Below the pieces are notes generated by a model, which worked only from the letters and a program-made list of their open reading frames with translations, searched no databases and was not told the origin of the DNA. Positions 46,030-49,867 of a stretch of 49,867 bases of DNA are shown here, piece after piece. Position 1 is the first letter of the stretch. Each line of letters starts with the position of its first letter. Source of the stretch: Hyphomicrobiales bacterium (GTDB lineage: Bacteria > Pseudomonadota > Alphaproteobacteria > Rhizobiales > Beijerinckiaceae); assembly GCA_003963405.1 (NCBI GenBank), contig RXIY01000056.1:1-49867 (forward strand). Direction: 5' to 3'. The translations under genes were made by a program, and so were the position numbers.

Positions 46030-47223
46030 ATGTCCGATTTGAAAAGTCGCCTCAAGGTTTCTGGCGCCTTCATTGTCGCCGCCGCGCTTGCGTGGGCGGG
46101 CTATGAATTCATCGAGGCGAACCGTCATCTCGTTCTCTATGAAGTGACCCTTGTCTTTCTTCTGTTCAGCTATCTCGTCGTCGTGCTGCGCGGCGGCTGG
46201 CGCGATGCGGCCCTGGTTTGCGCGTCGCTCGCCTTCGGGATCGTGGCGGTCGAAGTCGTGCTGTGGCGGATGAACAATTCGCCCACCACCTTTCGTGAGA
46301 AAGGCAGCTGGGGGATCAAGGGCGAACTCGGCCTCAGCCCGATTCGCCCCGGCCTCATCCACGAGAAGAAAGTGGCGGCAAATGGCGACGTGATCTTCGA
46401 CGTCACCTATACGATCAAGGACGATCTGACGCGCAAGGTCGATTCGCCGCCGGGCCCGCTCGTGGCCTTCTTCGGCGATTCCTTCACCTATGGCGCGGGC
46501 GTCAACGACGGCGACACGCTGCCGCAAATCTTCGCCGATCTGACCCAAGGCGCCTATCGCGTGGTGAATTACGGCGTCTCGGGATATGGCCCGCAGCAGG
46601 CCCTGCGCGCGCTCGAGACCGACCTCTATCCCGCACTCACGCAAAATCCGCGTCTCTTCGTGATTCAGACCGCGCCCTGGCACGCCTTCCGCACCTCCTG
46701 CAAGGCGGACAACGCCTGGTTCGGGCCGAGCTACGAACTCGAAAACGGCGTTCCGGTCTATCGCGGCTCCTGCGCCTCGCGGCAATCGACATTCAGGCGG
46801 GCGATCACGACGCTGCTGCGCTGGACGGAAGCCTATGATCATTTCATCGGCAGCCGCGAGAAGCCCGTCGATCCGCAGGACATGGACCTTTATGTCGCGA
46901 TCATCGGCAGGGCGGGCGAGATCGCGAAGCAGAAATATGGCGTGCCGACGGTCGTTCTCTATTTGCCCGACGATCTTTCGAACCCGCGCTACCATCTGGG
47001 CCCGTCCGTCACCAACGACTCGCTCATGGAGCGCCTGCGCGCCACGGGCGTGAAGGTGATGGATTTGACGATCGACCTGAACGCCTACGCCGGGCAGCGG
47101 CTCATCATACCGGGGGACGGCCATCCGACGGGACTCCTCAACCGGATATGGGGCGAGCGGCTGCGCGATTACGTGGCCGCAGAATTCGGCGGCGCGGCCG
47201 ACAAGGCCGCGGACTCCAAATAG
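46030..47223 (+). CDS. Three-helix membrane-anchored SGNH hydrolase, first of a tandem pair
   Basis: 397 residues. Three N-terminal helices (about 11-28, 35-53, 60-79) are followed by a periplasmic SGNH domain: Ser151 in FFGDSFTYGAGVND, Gly in NYGVSGYGPQQALRAL, and the closing GDGHPTGLLNRIWG with the Asp/His pair. The phrase GLIHEKKVAANGD between anchor and hydrolase recurs in the next gene. Family members of this layout occur in surface-polysaccharide acetylation or deacetylation; the substrate here is unknown. The next gene begins 13 bp downstream. Confidence 0.8.
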   Translation: MSDLKSRLKVSGAFIVAAALAWAGYEFIEANRHLVLYEVTLVFLLFSYLVVVLRGGWRDAALVCASLAFGIVAVEVVLWRMNNSPTTFREKGSWGIKGELGLSPIRPGLIHEKKVAANGDVIFDVTYTIKDDLTRKVDSPPGPLVAFFGDSFTYGAGVNDGDTLPQIFADLTQGAYRVVNYGVSGYGPQQALRALETDLYPALTQNPRLFVIQTAPWHAFRTSCKADNAWFGPSYELENGVPVYRGSCASRQSTFRRAITTLLRWTEAYDHFIGSREKPVDPQDMDLYVAIIGRAGEIAKQKYGVPTVVLYLPDDLSNPRYHLGPSVTNDSLMERLRATGVKVMDLTIDLNAYAGQRLIIPGDGHPTGLLNRIWGERLRDYVAAEFGGAADKAADSK

Positions 47224-47236
47224 GCAAGGCCCGATT

Positions 47237-48418
47237 ATGACGCGCTCTCTCTTCCTCAAAACAGCCGCGGCTCTCGTTCTCGCCGGCGCCGCCGTCTTCG
47301 GCGTGCTCAATTTCGTGCAGCCGTCCCGCTATGTCGTCCTGTCGATCGTCGCGATCGTTTTCGTCACGCTCGTCTATTTCATCGCCGTTCTGCGCGGACG
47401 CTGGCGCGACATGGCGCTGCTCTGCGCGACGCTGACCCTGGGCTTCGGCCTGATCGAGGTCGTGTCGCTGCATCTCGGGGGATTCGCCACGACCTACAAG
47501 GACAGGGGAAGTTGGGCGCGCGTGGGCGAACTCGGCTGGCGGCCGGCCCGGCCCGGCCCCATCCACGAAAAGAAGATCGCGGCCAATGGCGACGTCGTGT
47601 ACGACGTGATCAACACCATCGACGACAATTTGACGCGCAAGGTGGAGTCGGCCGCGGATGGGCCGACCGTCGCCTTTTTCGGCGATTCCATCACTTTCGG
47701 CGCCGGCCTCAATGACAATGAGACGCTGCCGCAGGCGTTCGCCGATCTGACCGACCGCCGTTTCCGCGTTCTCAATCTCGCCGTCACCGCCTATGGGCCG
47801 CAGCAATTCCTGCGCGCGCTGGAGATCGGCGAGCACGACGGGCTGCTGAAAAAGGACCCCCGTCTCTTCATCATGCTGACGGCGCCCTGGCACGCGGGCC
47901 GGACCTCCTGCAAGGAGCGCAACCAGTGGTATGCGCCGCGCTATGTTTTCGAGGATGGGAAGCCGGTTTATCGCGGCTCCTGCTCGGAGGCCGCGTCCGG
48001 GCTCTTCGGCGCTGCGCGGGCGCTGCTGCGCTCGACGGAGATGTTCCACTATTTCTTCGAGTCGCGCGAGCCGCCGATCGAGGAGGCTGACGTCGATCTC
48101 TATGTCGCCATTTTCGCCCGGGCCGGAGAACTCGCCCGCCAGAAATATGGCGCCGATACGCTGATCATGTACCTGCCCGACAATGTCTCCTCGGAACGCT
48201 ATCGGCTCGGTCCGGCCTATGGCAACGACCGGATCATGGAGAAGCTTCGCGCGGCCGGCCTGCATGTCGCCGAAGTCCAGCCGATCGATCCCGCCGCCTA
48301 TCCGGGCCAGCCCCTGTTCATTCCGGGCGACGGCCATCCCACGGGCCTGACCGACCGCATCTGGGCCGGGCAGATTAGGGACATCGTCCTGAAGGATTTC
48401 GCGCCCGCCTGGCGATAG
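47237..48418 (+). CDS. Three-helix membrane-anchored SGNH hydrolase, second of a tandem pair
   Basis: 393 residues, a paralogue of the upstream gene with the same three-helix anchor (about 8-25, 31-52, 57-78) and hydrolase domain: Ser150 in FFGDSITFGAGLND, TAYGPQQFLRAL in place of the Gly block, and GDGHPTGLTDRIWAG at the end. Both genes share APWHA and RTSCK, which suggest a conserved substrate pocket with Cys. The two likely act on the same glycan or form a heteromer. It is followed by a GC hairpin and the convergent SemiSWEET gene. Confidence 0.8.
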   Translation: MTRSLFLKTAAALVLAGAAVFGVLNFVQPSRYVVLSIVAIVFVTLVYFIAVLRGRWRDMALLCATLTLGFGLIEVVSLHLGGFATTYKDRGSWARVGELGWRPARPGPIHEKKIAANGDVVYDVINTIDDNLTRKVESAADGPTVAFFGDSITFGAGLNDNETLPQAFADLTDRRFRVLNLAVTAYGPQQFLRALEIGEHDGLLKKDPRLFIMLTAPWHAGRTSCKERNQWYAPRYVFEDGKPVYRGSCSEAASGLFGAARALLRSTEMFHYFFESREPPIEEADVDLYVAIFARAGELARQKYGADTLIMYLPDNVSSERYRLGPAYGNDRIMEKLRAAGLHVAEVQPIDPAAYPGQPLFIPGDGHPTGLTDRIWAGQIRDIVLKDFAPAWR

Positions 48419-48420
48419 GC

Positions 48421-48441
48421 GCGCGCTGAAAGCCGGCGCGC
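48421..48441. terminator. GC hairpin between convergent genes
   Basis: GCGCGC (48421-48426) and GCGCGC (48436-48441) can pair around a nine-base loop in the 29-bp spacer between two convergent genes. There is no T tract, so it is a weak candidate for a shared transcript end. Confidence 0.3.
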
Positions 48442-48447
48442 AGGGCC

Positions 48448-48744
48448 TCATCTCTCCGGGTCCAGCGTATGGGCGACAGCCTCCTTCTTGCGCTGGGGCA
48501 GATGCTTCATCGTCAGGATGAAGCTCGCGAGGACGAGACAGATGGCGTTGGGCAGGATGAGCGCCCAGTCGCCGCGCATGAAGCCATAGGATAACCACAG
48601 CGCGAAGGCGGCGACCGTCAGGGCGTACATCTTGCCGGAAATCGACCCCGTGTCCCTGGTCTTGATGATCTTCCAGGCCTGGGGGGCGAAGCTTGCCGTC
48701 GAGCAGATGGCGGCCGCCGCCCCGACGTAGTCGACGACGCTCAT
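48448..48744 (-). CDS. SemiSWEET-type sugar transporter (PQ-loop)
   Basis: 98 residues from ATG 48744, with AAGGGAGG upstream. It has three membrane helices (about 3-22, 38-56, 62-82) and the SemiSWEET motif FAPQAWKIIKTRDTGSIS in the first loop. Half-size SWEET proteins dimerise to pass sugars down a gradient. The charged tail RKKEAVAHTLDPER is cytoplasmic. It is divergent from an unrecognised gene across a 134-bp structured spacer. Confidence 0.87.
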   Translation of the reverse strand: MSVVDYVGAAAAICSTASFAPQAWKIIKTRDTGSISGKMYALTVAAFALWLSYGFMRGDWALILPNAICLVLASFILTMKHLPQRKKEAVAHTLDPER

Positions 48745-48881
48745 TTTCCGTCCTCCCTTTTCAGAGCGGCGGCGCAGCCCTTCCATTTCCGCCGCCCCCC
48801 TCTGCCGCTCTCGGAACCCGGGAGAGCGACGACGGTTGTGCGGGTTGGGGGAAAAATCCGCAAAAAGGGAGGCGGAAAATG
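48742..48881. repeat. Mirror-image leader and overlapping hairpins between divergent genes
   Basis: The two divergent start regions share nearly the same 19-20 bases (AAAAGGGAGG-CGGAAAATG) in opposite orientation, at 48742-48762 and 48861-48881. Between them AGAGCGGC (48763-48770) pairs with GCCGCTCT (48804-48811), while CGCTCTC (48806-48812) pairs with GAGAGCG (48822-48828). These two hairpins exclude each other. The spacer therefore could fold in alternative ways. Confidence 0.45.
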
Positions 48882-49376
48882 AAACGCCGCGCCATTGCAG
48901 AGCTTGTCGGGACGGCACGGGTTTTCGGGACCGATGGTTTGGAATGGGCCGTGCGTCGGCGCCGTCTGGAGCGTCTGGCGGGCTTGCTCGAATCTACACA
49001 TGAATCGGTCAAGCTGTTCTCGACGATGGAGTGCTATCCGAGGCGGGAGCGCCTGATGCTGCGGCTCGACCGGTCGCCGCTCGCCGTCGCCTATCGAGAC
49101 GAGCAATTCCGGCGGGAAGGACTGAGGGGCGACAGCGTCGGCGAAGGCATGGCCTTTTTCAATCTGTCCCTGCGGGAGGCGCATGCCTTGCTGTGCGATT
49201 GCGGCTACGGGGCGTTCTCGTTTCTCGGAGCCCCGCTGTCACGCCAGATCGCGAGGCGCGCGAGAAAGCTCGCGGCCAAACGCAACTTCGAGGAATGGCG
49301 CCAATTGTTCGACGGCTGGGTGGATGCGGCGGCGACGCGGCTGCGGTTCCTCGTGGAAAAAAAGCACGCTGTTTGA
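48879..49376 (+). CDS. Protein of unknown function, Arg-rich
   Basis: 165 residues from ATG 48879 with AAGGGAGG upstream. It has no signal peptide or membrane helix and is rich in Arg and Leu, with mostly helical character (RRRRLERLAGLLESTHES, SRQIARRARKLAAKRN). A Cys pair occurs in LLCDCGYGAFSFLG and a single Cys in MECYPRRERL. I do not recognise a family. It is divergent from SemiSWEET, and the methanol dehydrogenase start follows 212 bp downstream, after a terminator candidate. Confidence 0.65.
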   Translation: MKRRAIAELVGTARVFGTDGLEWAVRRRRLERLAGLLESTHESVKLFSTMECYPRRERLMLRLDRSPLAVAYRDEQFRREGLRGDSVGEGMAFFNLSLREAHALLCDCGYGAFSFLGAPLSRQIARRARKLAAKRNFEEWRQLFDGWVDAAATRLRFLVEKKHAV

Positions 49377-49426
49377 TCGAGATCATATCTTCGTCCTCGC
49401 AACGCCAGCGGCAGCTTGATCATGGG

Positions 49427-49460
49427 CCTCCGGGAAAGTCTTCCGGGGGTCTTTTCTTCT
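49427..49460 (+). terminator. Terminator candidate before the methanol dehydrogenase gene
   Basis: CCTCCGGGAA and TTCCGGGGG form an imperfect stem (one G-T pair, one bulge), followed by TCTTTTCTTCT. It lies 50 bp after the stop of the unknown gene and would isolate the dehydrogenase transcript. Confidence 0.55.
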
Positions 49461-49588
49461 CGAAAATCGCGCGAATCCCAAGCGCGCGGCTGTCTGCCCG
49501 CTCTGGTTTTCTCTTTTGAAATGACGTAAGAGAGCGCCGGCTCCGCAAAGCGGTCGCCGATAAAAACCGTCTTTGGGAGGGAAAGCTT

Positions 49589-49867
49589 ATGCGAAAGCTG
49601 TTGCTGTCGGCTTCAGTTTGTATCCTCGCGCTTGTGACATCGGGCCAGTCCTACGCCCAGAAGTGGCAGCTCTCGCCGGAAGACGCCGCGAAAATGGCGC
49701 CGGCCGCTCCCGCCGCCCCGGCCGCTCCCGCCGCCCCGGCCGCTTCCGCCGCCGCCTCGTCGTCCTCCGATGAACTGCTCGCGCTGCAGAAGGACGCGAA
49801 GCAATGGGTGTCGCCGACGGGCGACTACGCCAATGTCCGTCACTCGGCCCTGAAGCAGATCACCGGC
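49589..49867 (+). CDS. PQQ methanol dehydrogenase, XoxF-like, N-terminal part (partial)
   Basis: 93 codons from ATG 49589 (GGGAGGG upstream); the gene runs off the window. A signal peptide ends near QSYAQ. Then comes an Ala-Pro-Ala linker encoded by three 18-bp repeats, and the mature beginning LLALQKDAKQWVSPTGDYAN followed by RHSALKQITG. This is the standard first blade of PQQ methanol/ethanol dehydrogenases; the WVSPTGDYAN form is nearer XoxF than MxaF. It would oxidise methanol in the periplasm. The metal-choosing Asp and catalytic site lie outside the window, so the lanthanide type is inferred. The linker is unusual for XoxF. Confidence 0.82.
   Translation, partial: MRKLLLSASVCILALVTSGQSYAQKWQLSPEDAAKMAPAAPAAPAAPAAPAASAAASSSSDELLALQKDAKQWVSPTGDYANVRHSALKQITG
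49700..49753 (+). repeat. Three tandem 18-bp repeats in the methanol dehydrogenase gene
   Basis: The unit CCGGCCGCTCCCGCCGCC is found at 49700-49717 and 49718-49735, and with one change at 49736-49753. It encodes the Pro/Ala linker between signal peptide and enzyme, and could vary in copy number by slippage. Confidence 0.85.

Noticed and set aside
49700-49753. CRISPR-like tandem repeat
   Set aside because: The units are contiguous without spacers, are in frame and encode a Pro/Ala linker.

Overview
The window reads as chromosomal DNA of a GC-rich alphaproteobacterium, most likely a methylotroph of the Methylocystis/Methylosinus type (Rhizobiales). The support is a PQQ methanol dehydrogenase of XoxF-like type that runs off the right edge, a paralogue of the formaldehyde-activating enzyme Fae, an Omp25/31-type porin, a BioF2/CelD-type acetyltransferase and OpgG/OpgH. 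The genus is inferred. About 48 protein genes are packed tightly, many with ATGA stop/start overlaps. I see no tRNA, rRNA, CRISPR array, transposase or integrase.

Left part (1-14006): the end of an outer-membrane barrel gene; a peptidyl-dipeptidase (dcp); a PQQ sugar dehydrogenase with a fused cytochrome c domain; a small protein; an AI-2E-type permease; dinB; a CelD-like acetyltransferase; a minus-strand run DUF952-pyrD-fae paralogue, in which the Fae paralogue lacks the catalytic histidine; and opgG-opgH for periplasmic glucans.

Envelope part (14007-28559): glmU and glmS make UDP-GlcNAc precursors. A two-gene polysaccharide ABC exporter, a SLOG-fold protein, a lone LptF-type permease, a putative GT-A glycosyltransferase and two tandem GT4 glycosyltransferases form a surface-polysaccharide neighbourhood. 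A porin, the heat-shock repressor hrcA, a secreted WGY-repeat protein, a coiled-coil protein and a three-helix membrane protein follow.

Bioenergetic part (28563-36483): a complete minus-strand N-type ATPase operon, atpD-C-Q-R-B-E-F-A-G. It has no delta gene, a b subunit whose C-terminus looks like delta, and a c subunit with a carboxylate in each helix. A cystathionine gamma-synthase/methionine gamma-lyase family gene lies just upstream on the same strand.

Signalling part (36674-41844): an SGNH hydrolase, then what I consider the most unusual locus. It encodes a PP2C/SpoIIE phosphatase with a cyclic-nucleotide-binding domain, an RsbW-type kinase, and a transporter that joins a GPP34 (GOLPH3/Vps74-like) domain to an MFS permease. 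A STAS antagonist is divergently transcribed. This is a complete partner switch with no sigma factor beside it, translationally coupled to a transporter with a domain known from Golgi membrane trafficking.

Right part (41899-49867): pncB-pncA for NAD salvage; archease-rtcB for RNA ligation; two tandem membrane-anchored SGNH hydrolases; a SemiSWEET facing an unrecognised gene across a structured 134-bp spacer; and the start of the methanol dehydrogenase, with an Ala-Pro linker encoded by three 18-bp repeats.
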